Assembly: GCF_000227135.1 (NCBI RefSeq)
Contig: NC_018260.1
Location: forward strand, 344,429-408,428
From: Leishmania donovani
Taxonomy: Eukaryota > Euglenozoa > Kinetoplastea > Trypanosomatida > Trypanosomatidae
Length of the DNA stretch: 64,000 nt
Reading direction: 5' to 3'
Shown here in pieces: positions 22,454 to 32,740 of this stretch. How positions within the stretch are numbered: position 1 is the first letter of the stretch; every line of letters begins with the position of its first letter. The notes under the pieces are model-generated. The model did no database searches. It was not told the DNA's origin and saw nothing but the letters and a program-made list of their open reading frames with translations. Position numbers and translations under genes: made by a program.

Positions 22454-25345
22454 ATGTCCGCTCGTATACACCCGGACCCATGTGGCGGCATAAGGGCGAT
22501 TGAGAACACGAAGGCGACGCTTACGAACGACCCGCAGGACTTTACCGAAATTTCATCCCTCTTTCAAACATTTGGGCAGCAAGATGTCAGCAGCGGCGAG
22601 GATGACGATAGCGAGGGGATGGCGGGTACCCATTGTGCCGGCTACGATCGGCGGGGTGCCGCCACGACCCCGTCGGGCCAAGACGTGGATGCGTATTCCT
22701 CCTCCACGTACGCTCAGCGGAGTGACCACGTTGCTAGAGCCTCTTCCTCGTCGGTGAGTCGCGCGGGGCAGGGATCGCTGAGCTCCAGGCGCTCTCGGCA
22801 CCCCTTCAACCGCAGCTCGCATAACCCGTACGTGCTCCTCGGCAGCAGCGACGTCAATCGCCCAGAGCAGGAGGCATCTGCCATGGAGAACCCCTCGAGA
22901 GCCGTGCGACGGCGCCGCAGCAGCTACAGCTACAGTAACAACACGTCGCAGAATGCGCTGATGTTTGAGTTCAACTCCAACTCCACCTCCACCTCCACTC
23001 CGACCCCCGCCGACCTCGGCTCGAGCAACCTCGCTGACAGCGGAACGATTCGCCGGCACCCGAGCCAGCAGCTGCAACAACAGCAGCCCGTCGATGCGCC
23101 GTCGACACGGTTTTGGCGCGATGGCAACCGAATGACATTGTCTACGACCGATGTTCGTCCCATCCCCATCACGACAGTGGGCACCCTCACCTGCAGCGAC
23201 AAGGAGCAGAACTTCAACGTCAACGTGAAGCAGCGCGTACGGCCCAGCGCCAACTCCGCCAGCTGCTCCCTCAACACCTCGAGTATGACGATGCCGGTGG
23301 TCCAGTCCGTTTCACCTGCGCCGACCAGCGCTTCGGCGATGGCGCACAACGTCTCCAGTATCCCTGAGGCAGCCTTACCCGTGTCACTTGGTGCCGCCTC
23401 CAACGCGTCCCGCTTCGCCACGAGCGGCGGCTCGGCCTCGGAGGACCGCAGTTCGTGTGGACCTTCATCGCAGCAACTCGATCGCCGCTGCGCTGATGTG
23501 GCAGCGAGCACCCCCAGCAGGGCAGATGGCATCGAGCTGACAGGTCATCGGAGGAGCGAGCCTGAAGTGAGCCCCTTCACCCCGTGCCATTACCCTTCAA
23601 AGACCCTGTACTATCAGCACCCACAGCAGCAGCAACACCCGCAGCAGCAGCCGTACGGCTACGGCGTACACGCCCGACCTTACCCACTGCAGCAGCATCA
23701 CCAGCAGGCTTACGTTTATGGTGGTTACCCGAGCCACAACTACCCTGCTATGCCTCCTCAGCCGGGCTACTACGCACAGATAACCGCACCGCCAAAGCAG
23801 CAGCAACAGTACTACGCTCCGCCAGCGCCGAACAGCAGCCTGGCCATGCTCGGAAGCGCGGCTGACGGTGCTCCTAGCCGAACTTTTGCAGAAGTGGCGT
23901 ACGCATCAATGCCACAGCCGGCGCAGGCCCCTTACATGGCCAGCGCCGGGGCAATGATGGGTCCGTACAGTTATCTGCCGATGCCGCCGATGGCGCACTA
24001 CGCTGGCGTTGCCCTTGGCAGCTTTGCGGACGTGCAGAGCGCTACACAGCGGCAAACTTCCGGGAATGCTGCGGCTCACGTTCAACACACCCAGGCGTTG
24101 GCGGTGGTGGCCGCCGATCCCACCCCCGCCGCCGCTGCCTGTGCCCTGGGCAAGCCCACAAAGGCCAAATCGCAGCACGCAGACCCACCACAGCAGCATC
24201 ATCAGAGCGCCAAGAAGGTCGCCGCCCCAGACTCCGTCTCAAGCTTGGCGTCAACTCTCACCACGGCCTCGAAGGCCGGCACGCAGTCCGTGTCGACCGT
24301 GACCCGCACTTCGGCGGCGCTAAAACCGACCAGGTCGTCCTCGAAGAAGCTCCCCAAGAATCAAGACGATGCGCGCTTTCACGTGAACCGTGACGCACCA
24401 GTTCGCTTGTTTGTGGTCGTGAAGCGCAAGAGAGAAGGTCAGCGGTACGCTTGCGCCCTCACCCCTGAGGAGGTGCCGGTGGGCAGCCACATGTTTGTGG
24501 AGGGAGACCGCGGTGCCGACATTGGCGAGGTGGTCCGCCACGTGTCGATGGAGCAAATGGCTCGCGACTGCGCCATCGTGGAGCGGCTGCGACAGCGAGC
24601 GGTGGAGCGAATGCTAGGGGGCAAGGAAGGCATCGTCGGCAACGCGCATGACGACGCTGCCAACGCCGGCCTCGACGAGGCCGATTTGCCGCATCTGACG
24701 GGAGAAGCTGCTCGGGAGTACGTCATGTCACTCAAGACGTGGCCGTGGCTGATTGGACCAGCCACGGCGGAGGACATGGCGAGTCTAGGGCCGCAGCTCG
24801 AGGCTGAGAAGCAAGCCTACGCCACCGCTAAGCCGATCGTGCAACAGTTCATCGAAAACCGCTACCTGCAGCGCGTCGCGCGCAACGAGGCAGCACTGGC
24901 GGCGGCCGCCGCTGCTGCCGAGGGGTCTAAGACGGCCGACGCCGTGGCTGCTGTGGCTGAGGAGTCGGGAGAGTGCAGCGCCGATCACGCCTCCACAGAC
25001 GACGGCGATCGGCGTCGAAACGTGACACCTCTGTCGGTGGAAGAGCTGAAGATGCTCGAGCTGAGCCGCGAGGTCACGCTGCTCGACTGCGAGTATCAAT
25101 TCACACGCGAGAAGATCACACTGTACGTCAGCCGCCCGTCTCGCAACATTTTCGTAGACTTCCGCAGCATGCAGCGCAAGCTCTTCCGCACCTTCCGCTG
25201 TCGAATCTGGATCGCCTACATGGACGAGGTGACGCACGATAAGGACGCACCGGAGTCGTTTGTTTTTGTGCCCTCTCCGTCCACGCCCTTCGCTGCCGCC
25301 GCGCCGACGCGCGGCGATGCCAAGGACACAAAGGATGTGGTGTGA
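22454..25345 (+). CDS. PSP1 C-terminal domain protein, probable RNA-binding protein
   Basis: A 963-residue protein. The N-terminal ~630 residues are low complexity, rich in Ser, Asn, Gln, Tyr, Pro and Ala, with an aromatic Tyr/Pro/Gln/His stretch at about 380-450. The C terminus carries the PSP1 domain in two halves. The first half is at about 639-720, with the hallmark VEGDRGADIGEVV at about 682-694. The second half is at about 860-925, starting ELKMLELSREV and ending VDFRSMQRKLFRTFRCRIWI. An Ala/Glu-rich insertion of roughly 130 residues separates them. In trypanosomatids, PSP1-domain proteins include the Crithidia RBP33/RBP45 subunits of the cycling-sequence binding protein that recognises cell-cycle mRNA elements, so an mRNA-regulatory role is a reasonable inference. 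Start: the ATG at 22454; the frame is open upstream but is C/T-derived. Confidence 0.82.
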   Translation: MSARIHPDPCGGIRAIENTKATLTNDPQDFTEISSLFQTFGQQDVSSGEDDDSEGMAGTHCAGYDRRGAATTPSGQDVDAYSSSTYAQRSDHVARASSSSVSRAGQGSLSSRRSRHPFNRSSHNPYVLLGSSDVNRPEQEASAMENPSRAVRRRRSSYSYSNNTSQNALMFEFNSNSTSTSTPTPADLGSSNLADSGTIRRHPSQQLQQQQPVDAPSTRFWRDGNRMTLSTTDVRPIPITTVGTLTCSDKEQNFNVNVKQRVRPSANSASCSLNTSSMTMPVVQSVSPAPTSASAMAHNVSSIPEAALPVSLGAASNASRFATSGGSASEDRSSCGPSSQQLDRRCADVAASTPSRADGIELTGHRRSEPEVSPFTPCHYPSKTLYYQHPQQQQHPQQQPYGYGVHARPYPLQQHHQQAYVYGGYPSHNYPAMPPQPGYYAQITAPPKQQQQYYAPPAPNSSLAMLGSAADGAPSRTFAEVAYASMPQPAQAPYMASAGAMMGPYSYLPMPPMAHYAGVALGSFADVQSATQRQTSGNAAAHVQHTQALAVVAADPTPAAAACALGKPTKAKSQHADPPQQHHQSAKKVAAPDSVSSLASTLTTASKAGTQSVSTVTRTSAALKPTRSSSKKLPKNQDDARFHVNRDAPVRLFVVVKRKREGQRYACALTPEEVPVGSHMFVEGDRGADIGEVVRHVSMEQMARDCAIVERLRQRAVERMLGGKEGIVGNAHDDAANAGLDEADLPHLTGEAAREYVMSLKTWPWLIGPATAEDMASLGPQLEAEKQAYATAKPIVQQFIENRYLQRVARNEAALAAAAAAAEGSKTADAVAAVAEESGECSADHASTDDGDRRRNVTPLSVEELKMLELSREVTLLDCEYQFTREKITLYVSRPSRNIFVDFRSMQRKLFRTFRCRIWIAYMDEVTHDKDAPESFVFVPSPSTPFAAAAPTRGDAKDTKDVV

Positions 25346-27950
25346 AGCAGCAGATAGAATTGCAGCACGGCCACACCAAAAGTTAGCACTTTGGAGTGTC
25401 TTCCACCCAATCACCACCACCACGGCCCGTCCTCCCCCTCCCGTACAAAGACTGACACGCTAACATCCGCCCTTTCTCCGCCTGCCTCTCCATACGCCCC
25501 TTCGATTCTGCGCCTCGTTCTGCCATACAGGACAGGGGACTCGCGGGCGAAAAGGGGCGCAAGACGAAGGGCAGCAAACGCCGCAGCCCTCCCCACCCAC
25601 CCACCCACCCCCCTCTCCCGCGCGATCAGCGTGGGAATACTGCGATGGGCGAGGCTCGAGGCATCCATGCGTGCGTATGGGCACAAACAAGGAACATCCT
25701 TCACCCTCTCACCGAAACGAAAGCGTTCATTTTTTTCACCCTATTCCTCCCCGTCCTCCACCCCTTCCTTCGTCTCTCCCCCTTGTGAACAGCACATATC
25801 TCAACAAGTGGAAACAATCAGGAGCAGCAGGCGCGTGTCCCGCCGCACACGCCCACACACACCTGGAGCCATTTCTTTCAGGGACATGCGAGGTGGGGGT
25901 GGGTGTGAGTGCGGAGGAAGGCGATCCCTCTGCACTGCACAGTATCTTTGTCGAGCGTGTAGCGGTGCATCAACAGGCGCGGCAAACCGCAAGAAAGAAG
26001 CGCGGGTGTGGCGGAAGTAGGGGAGAGCAGGTAAACGAAATCTCTATGCATCGAAAAGTGGTGGCCAACATGGCATGCACAATGCACGTGTACACACATA
26101 CATCTAGACACATGGAGTCGTGTGGCTGCACAAGCCGCTCGAGATCGGACCCTTTTCGTTTGGGGGTTTCCTGTTGTTCGTCGTGTTTCTACTATCGGTG
26201 TCCGTGTGTGCTTCGGTAGCAATATCCGGCAAGCATTGGCTCTCGCCCCCCCCCCTCGTCACCCGTTTCCTTTTTCTCGTTTCGTGGGGCTTGACCTTTG
26301 TTTTTTTTTTTTTATTATTGGTCGTCACTCTTGGCATTTTGATTTTTGTCGCTGCGCTCTGCTGTGTTTACTTTTTCTATCTTGGCCGGGTATGTGTTGT
26401 GAAGCTCGTCTTCGAGTAGGCAATGCACTGAAGCTTCTCTCTTTGCTGAGACACGCCTTACTGTCTGCCGGCACGGCAGCGATGAAGAGCGTGAGCGGGC
26501 AAGCAGGAGCGACGTGGCTTAGCGGCCCATTTTCCCATTCCCATTTTCCTAAATGAGGATGAGTCCGAAGTTTTGCGCTGAGTGGCGCTGATGCACAGTT
26601 GATGGCGCCTTCGTCATGCACTTCTCTGAGCTGCTTTCCGCGCTGTTGTTTTTATTGTCTTTGTTTCACTATCAACCTGCTCGCGTGCGAACGCGGCGTT
26701 GCCTCCCTGCCCTTCTCTCCTCTCCGTCTTCACGTGCACCCCTTCGCCTCTGCGCGATTTTTGTTCCTCCTTCCATCGGGCGTACCGTTTTTCTCTTTTG
26801 ATTTTTTTTGGCTTTCCTCTTCTCCCTCCCTCTTTTGGGATATACTCATCTCGGTATATGCACACATATATACATCTATATATACGTATTGTTCACGAGG
26901 AAACCGCAGCAGCAAAGAGGCACCTTCACCACACGCATACATACATGCTTAGCCTCTTCGTCCTCCTCTCCGCTCACCTCTCCCCGTATTCGTATGTATG
27001 CGCACCTGTTTTTTCGCATACGTGTTCTCCACTGCTTCGTATGGATCGCCTTCCTGCGGCTGTTTTTTTTTTTCTTTTGTGCATTATGTCAATATAATGT
27101 TGCATGCATTGACCTGATTCGGCTCATTTCACTCGTGCCGCACTGGCTGCCCCCACTGTGCCCCTTTTTAGAGCGACACGCCGTGAGCTCTTTGCGCGCT
27201 GGCACATGTCTATCCACGGCCCCCTTCCGCTCGATACACCCAATCCTGTCAGGGGCGTTCGAACTCAGGCGGATGCGGAATAGCCTCGCTGCCCGCCGAT
27301 CGCGCAGCACGTACCCGAAGAAGAAGCGAGGAAGTGCAGAACGCACCTGTTAGGCGCATGGCCCGATTCGGCGGCAGACGGCTCGCCCCAGACAACCAGG
27401 ATGTAGTCGTGGTGCTGCAGAGGTAGGTGAATTGTGGTTGTGTGTGATGCGGGTGTACGTGTGTTGACTTGTTCGTGGTGGAGCGACACAGTGAGAATAC
27501 AAGAAATTGCTAAAAGATTCAAGACGTCGGGGAGCCGAGGGTAAACTCTCTCTCGTCCACTAGTGCGCAATCCTTCCCCTGTGGATTTCAAACTGCACGT
27601 CCACGGAGCGCAGCAACGGAGAAAACAAAAAGAAACGCAGCAGCAGCGCGGGCAGTTCCAAAGAGAGTGCCGCCCCTTGTTTGACGCGCTGGCTCATGAA
27701 TCGGCGACAGAAGAAACAATAAGCGACGGGCCTGCCTGAGGGAACAGGAGTCGTCAAGGCTGCTGACTTGGGTTGCTGTGCCGAAAATACGCTCGACGGG
27801 CCGATCATGATGTGCTCGTGAACCTTGGCGCCGTTGTCGTAGACTGCCCAGGGAAGGACTTGCGTTGGCGTATGTGGCAGACTTTCTCATGTCCTCTTCT
27901 TTCTCTTTCGTCTTGAGCGCCTCTCATCTTTTTGTGTGCGTGTCGCGTTA

Positions 27951-28012
27951 CCGCCCCCCCCCCTTTCACCTCCTCCGTCCCTCCCTTTTGCCGCGCCACC
28001 GCTGTTCATGAG
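27951..28012 (+). promoter_or_regulatory. Polypyrimidine tract and candidate spliced-leader acceptor
   Basis: The tract at 27951-27989 begins with a C-run. The first AG after it is at 28011-28012. Using it would make a 123-nt leader that contains an upstream ATG at 28017. A weaker AG at 28067-28068 would skip that upstream ORF. Confidence 0.45.
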
Positions 28013-28016
28013 GGAC

Positions 28017-28115
28017 ATGAATTGGGAGAAGCACACCAGCGTTCTGCAGGTGATTGACTTTGTAATCAGTAAAACCATACGTCACCGCGTTGAACACGCT
28101 TTTTGTTGTTGCTGA
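28017..28115 (+). CDS. Upstream ORF in the Rab GGTase alpha leader, 32 residues ending Cys-Cys-Cys
   Basis: If the mRNA begins at the AG at 28011-28012, the first ATG is at 28017, 4 nt into the leader. It opens a 32-codon frame ending 20 nt before the main start codon. The predicted peptide is well mixed in composition (for example VLQVIDFVIS) and ends in three Cys codons just before the stop. A further in-frame ATG at 28008 would be removed by splicing at 28012. Translation of this peptide is not shown by the sequence. The likelier effect is reduced or regulated translation of the downstream gene. Confidence 0.3.
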   Translation: MNWEKHTSVLQVIDFVISKTIRHRVEHAFCCC

Positions 28116-28135
28116 ATCGCGCGCCCACTGCAAAA

Positions 28136-29611
28136 ATGCACGATCAGAAGAAAAAAGAGAAACAGGTGCTATCTCCTGAGGCAAAGGAGGCCGCCGCACG
28201 GGAGAACGAGCGTGTCGGTGCTCTGTACAAGTCCGTCTTGGCGTCGAGCAAGGCCCACGAGTACAACTCAACGACACTCGCGAAAACCGAGGAACTGCTG
28301 CTAGCCGTCCCGGAGGCCTACACGGTATACAACTGCCGCCGCCTGGCCCTCGAAGCTGTAGCATCAATGCAGCCCTGCGCTGACTCATCGGGGTCGGCCG
28401 CCGAGACGAGCAGTGATGCAGCAGAGGCTACACCCGCCGCTAGCCGGCAACAGTGTCTTGTCCAGGAGCTCAAGTTCAATTCAAAGGTGCTGCTGCTGAA
28501 CTACAAAAATTACAACGCCTTCCTACACCGGCACTGGATCTTTGATCAGCTGGAGGCGTTGGCCAAGCTGGAGATGCAGCAGGCGACTGGACACGCTGCG
28601 GGCGCAGCTGCGAACGCCACTGCGCCTGGCACGTATGAGCTGCTCTGCAGCCTCCTTCGCAAAGAGCGTGCGCAGTGCGAGCAGCTGCTGCAGATGGACG
28701 AGCGCAACTTCCACGCCTGGAACTATCGTCGCTGGGTCCTAGCGCAAGAGCTCCGCGCCACCCAGCTGGCGGAGGCCCACCGTCCTGCTCATTCGCCGTT
28801 CGCGTCGGCGGAAGACGCAACGCGGCCCTCCACGTCCTCCACGCCGTCATCGGCATTCTTCTCCGCGGAGGAGACTGCAGAGCTCGCGTACACGACGCAC
28901 AAGATAAAGAGCAACTTCTCTAACTACAGCGCGTGGCATCAGCGTTCGCTGGCCATTAAGTCCGCTGTGGAGCGATCTCAACGCCAGCAGCAGCAGCAGC
29001 AGGGCGTTGTCAGCACCCCCGGGGATGCGCAACAACACCAGCAGGCGTGGCAAGCAGCACTTTTGGCGCAATTGCGGGAGGACATCGAATTTTTGAAGCA
29101 GGCGGTGTACTGCGACCCTAACGACCAGTCGGCGTGGTTCTACGCGCCTTTCGTATTCCAACTGCTGCGCAGGCAATACCACTACGAGGACGAGGACGGG
29201 GTCGCGGCGGCGCTGGAGGAATCCTTCATGAATGCCGTGATCGAGCTCGTCGCCGATGTGGATAGGGTCTGTACGGAAGACGAGTGCTACATGCCGCACT
29301 ACTTCCTCCTCGATCAGCTTGTGACGCTGCAAGCCGCGTCTCAGGGGACGGCGTTGCCGACGACGGCGGTGTTCGCAGTTCCCGGCACGCGCAGCAGCGC
29401 ATCTCTGAAGCGGCACATCACAGCGCTGTGTGGAAAGGTGCCATCGCTGCTGGCGTGTGCGAATGGCGAGGTGGCAGGCGATGGAGACTTGACGAACGCA
29501 CGGCGGCGCTGCTTTCGATACCTGCATACGCGCCTGTGGAAAGTGGACACGCTGCGTCGATGCCTTTATGATGATTTGTTTCAGCGCGCTCTCGAGGGAT
29601 GCCACTCATGA
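28136..29611 (+). CDS. Rab geranylgeranyltransferase (type II) alpha subunit
   Basis: A 491-residue alpha subunit of Rab GGTase, which with its beta subunit and REP attaches geranylgeranyl groups to C-terminal Rab cysteines. Five PPTA-type helical repeats can be read: about residues 60-75 (YNCRRLALEAV), 121-138 (NYNAFLHRHWIF), 187-202 (FHAWNYRRWVL), 259-275 (NYSAWHQRSL) and 327-340 (QSAWFYAPFVF). Low-complexity insertions separate them, including a Gln run at about 283-289. Start choice: the ATG at 28136 gives an N terminus Met-His followed by basic residues. In mammalian Rab GGTase alpha, His2 is likewise conserved and reaches the active-site zinc, which supports this start over any upstream alternative. 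Farnesyltransferase alpha shares PPTA repeats but not this N terminus. Confidence 0.88.
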   Translation: MHDQKKKEKQVLSPEAKEAAARENERVGALYKSVLASSKAHEYNSTTLAKTEELLLAVPEAYTVYNCRRLALEAVASMQPCADSSGSAAETSSDAAEATPAASRQQCLVQELKFNSKVLLLNYKNYNAFLHRHWIFDQLEALAKLEMQQATGHAAGAAANATAPGTYELLCSLLRKERAQCEQLLQMDERNFHAWNYRRWVLAQELRATQLAEAHRPAHSPFASAEDATRPSTSSTPSSAFFSAEETAELAYTTHKIKSNFSNYSAWHQRSLAIKSAVERSQRQQQQQQGVVSTPGDAQQHQQAWQAALLAQLREDIEFLKQAVYCDPNDQSAWFYAPFVFQLLRRQYHYEDEDGVAAALEESFMNAVIELVADVDRVCTEDECYMPHYFLLDQLVTLQAASQGTALPTTAVFAVPGTRSSASLKRHITALCGKVPSLLACANGEVAGDGDLTNARRRCFRYLHTRLWKVDTLRRCLYDDLFQRALEGCHS

Positions 29612-30283
29612 TCGAAGTCGCTTTTTCTCTGTCCTCCTCCTTCCCCTCTCCCCAACCTCCCTGCCATCATCCCTCGGACAGGATGCAGGATTGCTTCCTG
29701 GTGAACAGTTACCGTCGTGCATGGCGTTTGCTATGTTTGACGTGTCTTCTCCGTCCTACAAAAGAAACGAAAACGAAGGCGTCAGAGGCGCCTTGGCAAG
29801 CGCAGGTCGGGAGGAGGGAGCGGCGCTGCGTCGAGTCGGATTCAGTGGTGTTTGGCGTGCAGCAGCCATGGCACACGTGCGCACGGGAGGGAGGTGCACC
29901 TGCAAGCGAGTGAGTCGCACCCAGCGACCTTGTACACGCGAAAGGAAAAGAAAATAACAATAGCCCTACATAAACTGCCCGTGTTGGTCTTCGCGGAGTG
30001 CCTGCGCTAGTCGCTTCTTCTGTTGTCATTTCCTTGGCTTCCACTACAACTCTAGCAGGCACCGAGCGGCGTGCGCTACGCTCGCATTACCGCACCAGAT
30101 CCCCTCCCCCTCCCCTTTTCCCTCTCCTTGGCACGCAACTCCGCAGGACTCCTTTTCCTCCCCTTTCATTACACCTTTCTTTTTTTTCTAGCGACGCGAT
30201 CGCCAAGGTGATTGTCATTCGGTCGAGCAGCCACTCACGTCACAATCATTAATCGAGATAAATAAAGTTGAAGAAAGCGAGCA
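29612..30283. other. Intergenic region between Rab GGTase alpha and the OCRE-like gene
   Basis: About 670 nt of 3' UTR and 5' flank. It ends with a strong pyrimidine tract and AG at 30190-30191. The remaining leader 30192-30283 has no ATG. No other element is seen. Confidence 0.6.
30149..30191 (+). promoter_or_regulatory. Strong polypyrimidine tract and candidate spliced-leader acceptor
   Basis: A near-continuous C/T tract with a T-run ends in TCTAG, with AG at 30190-30191. It yields a 92-nt ATG-free leader for the start codon at 30284. Confidence 0.6.
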
Positions 30284-30817
30284 ATGGGGTGCAGCGCTTC
30301 CAAGAGCAAGGAGGTCAGGCGTAGCGGGAAGCCAGGGGCTTCGGCCGCTACCGCCAGCAGCCCTATCGGCGCGAGTGCCAACGGCGCCCGCGCTCAAAAG
30401 CCCACTGCTGAAACAGCGCCTGCGCCCCCTGCGCAGCCCAACCAAAATGGTACCACGTTGCCAGCGAACAAGTCGCCTAGCAGCCACTCAGTGGAGGCCC
30501 CATCTGGTCGTGCGGCCGACGCTAACCATGACAACAAAAGCACCAACGTGGATTCGACTGAGGCGCCCGACAAGGGGCCGCGTCAAAACGGCGCTGGATT
30601 GGGCAACGGCGATGTGGACGAGAACGGCAACGCTGTTTTGTTGCCAAAGGGCGTCTGGGTCAAGACGGAGGGAACACCCTACTACTACTGCCTCGAGGAG
30701 AACCTATACTTCCACCCGCCTAGCTGCCAATTCTACGACCCCACAAACGAGATGTGGTACGACCCGGATAAGGATGAGTGGTACCGCGACGATGGCTCGG
30801 ATGCCGAGGCTGCTTAG
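30284..30817 (+). CDS. Predicted N-myristoylated/palmitoylated protein with C-terminal OCRE-like repeat
   Basis: A 177-residue protein. The N terminus MGCSASKSKE fits a dual acylation signal: Gly2 for N-myristoylation, Cys3 for palmitoylation, Ser6, then basic residues. This would anchor it to the plasma or flagellar membrane. Residues about 12-120 are a low-complexity Ala/Pro/Asn/Ser linker. Residues about 130-170 hold an aromatic repeat with exact 8-residue spacing: LYFHPPSC, QFYDPTNE, MWYDPDKD, then EWYRDDGS, preceded by YYYCLEEN. This is the pattern of the OCRE (octamer repeat) domain of RBM5/RBM10-type proteins, which binds proline-rich partners. The start is fixed by the acylation motif and by the acceptor 92 nt upstream. 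The repeat is clearly visible; its assignment to OCRE and the membrane location are inferences. Confidence 0.75.
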   Translation: MGCSASKSKEVRRSGKPGASAATASSPIGASANGARAQKPTAETAPAPPAQPNQNGTTLPANKSPSSHSVEAPSGRAADANHDNKSTNVDSTEAPDKGPRQNGAGLGNGDVDENGNAVLLPKGVWVKTEGTPYYYCLEENLYFHPPSCQFYDPTNEMWYDPDKDEWYRDDGSDAEAA

Positions 30818-31956
30818 GCGTGCGCGGTGGCCTTTTTTTTTTCGTTCGACAAGGTAAATCGAGAAGAATACGAACTAGTAGACTGTAGCTGATGTGTATG
30901 TGTGTGTGTGCAACGATGAGCAAGCTTGTAGGGACACTGCAAGGACACGGCTGTGTGTGTGTATGCATGAAAAGCACGGCCATCAGTAAGAGATGGAAGA
31001 ACGCTTGCTTCTGTGAACTTCTCCCAGAAGTCTGGCGCTGCGACAACAGCAAAGGGAAGGCGGTCTCTCGCACCGGAAAGCGGCGTGCGAAGAAGTCTGC
31101 GTGGCGTGGGCGCGTGTATCGAAAGTAAGCGAAGACTCTCTCCTTTTGCCTGGAGGGCTCACTTGGGTGGAGAGAACAGGCAACCAGAAAAAGGGATGGA
31201 AAACGCCGTCTGCCCCCTGAGGCCGTTCCCTGCTCCACTCACCCACCACCACTCCTCCCCCTCCATGTCACCATGGGTGTTTGGCGAAGCACGGAGGTAG
31301 GATGGAAGGACCCAAAAGAGCACTGCCTCACCTCCTCATGACATCCTTCCTTCCTCCCTCTCAAAGAGAAAGTGAGGCGGCTGTTCTTCTCGCTGCTCTT
31401 GCAGAGTCAGAGGCTCATTTCTTTTTTTTTTTTGCATTCACTTTATGGGCGCTTTTCTTTCCGTGTACATGCTCGTCGCCACCTCGATCTGACTTGATCC
31501 TTGCACTAAGCCAGACGAGCGCGCGCGCTGGTGTATCGGCGTTGGTCATTTTTCGTGCATCAAGTGCTCCGTAGCTACACATATCGCTCATCAGCATCCT
31601 GTGTCTCCTCGCTTAGTCGTCCTCTCTGGTATTTTTTTTGGCGTCTTTCTCTCCGTGTCTCGGTAGCTTGAAGAATAAAGTGCAGTGCGTACGGGTACTT
31701 ATTCGTGTTGGTGTGTCGGTGTAGCTGCCGCTATGCGCCTTGCTGTTGACGTTCATGGCTCACCTCCACACCCTTACATTGTACCCGCACAGTTACTGTC
31801 AGCGTGTCTGTTTCTGCGCGTGAGGGGGCATGTATGCCGCTCAGTGTCTTTGTCTATGAATGTACTAGAACTCCTTTTTCTTCCCTCCCCTCCCCTCTCC
31901 CGGTTCGAGTGTCGATTGAGGCAAGTGCCGCGGATGTGCACGCGCAACTACACATG

Positions 31957-32004
31957 ATATATATATATATATTATACATATATATATATATACATATATA
32001 TATA
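31957..32004. repeat. AT-rich dinucleotide repeat
   Basis: About 48 nt of AT/TA repeats with rare C interruptions, strikingly AT-rich in a GC-rich genome region. Confidence 0.9.
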
Positions 32005-32716
32005 ACGTATCTCCGCCCTTTATGTATATGAGCGGGAACGAAAGAGAAGGAAAAGCACGGCTATCAAACAGCGCAGGGGACGTGCACGCAGAAACAGAAC
32101 AGAGAAGAAATGAAAAAGGGAGAACAAGGTGACAAGAAGGAGCCAGCAATGGGAAAGAACACGGTTTTATAAAGTTCAACACGCAGGCACGCCCACGAAT
32201 AGAAGTGTTCACGCGAAGAAGAAACCGACAACACCCAGACAGGTGGATGCGCATATCTCCTCTCTAGTCGGTGGGCTCGTGTACAGATGTGCGTGTGCGT
32301 GTCGTCGCCCACACACACACAGATACCGCTCCCCCTTCTAGTTCTTTTTCTTCGTCATTTCACTCTGTTTCATTTTTTTTTTCGTTTTTTATTTGTTGCT
32401 GGCTGGTTTGGCTGTTATCAGTCTCTGTTCTCTTCCCTCTTCCGATGTTTCGTCACGGTCGTGGTGGTTGTGGTGATGGCGTCGCCGTCGGTGTCAATTG
32501 ACGCGCATATTCAGGTTTGCCGCCGTCTTTTGTGTATGTCTGTTTTGTTTTGTTTTCTTGCTCCCCGTCTTTTGTATTTATTCTGGGTGTGTGGCGTGGC
32601 CCCCCCCCCTACCCACCCGCCCCCACACCTTCTGTTCCTCTCGTTTCATTTTTTTTTGCTTTGTTGTTGGTTGGCTGGTTTCGCTCCTGCTCTCTTGGTC
32701 CAAGACAAGCTGGCAG

Positions 32717-32740
32717 AGGGAGGGAGGGAGGGAGGGAGAG
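32717..32740. repeat. AGGG tetranucleotide repeat
   Basis: About six tandem AGGG units, directly followed by a GAGAG stretch. Confidence 0.9.

Larger units (their letters stand above)
25346..28135. other. Intergenic region: 3' UTR of the PSP1 gene and 5' flank of the Rab GGTase gene
   Basis: About 2.8 kb without a convincing protein gene. It includes ACCC-type runs near 25590-25620, A/T-rich patches with short ATA/TACA repeats at about 26860-26945, and several T-rich tracts. A pyrimidine tract at 27951-27989 precedes AG at 28011-28012. A 32-codon upstream ORF is listed separately. Confidence 0.6.
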
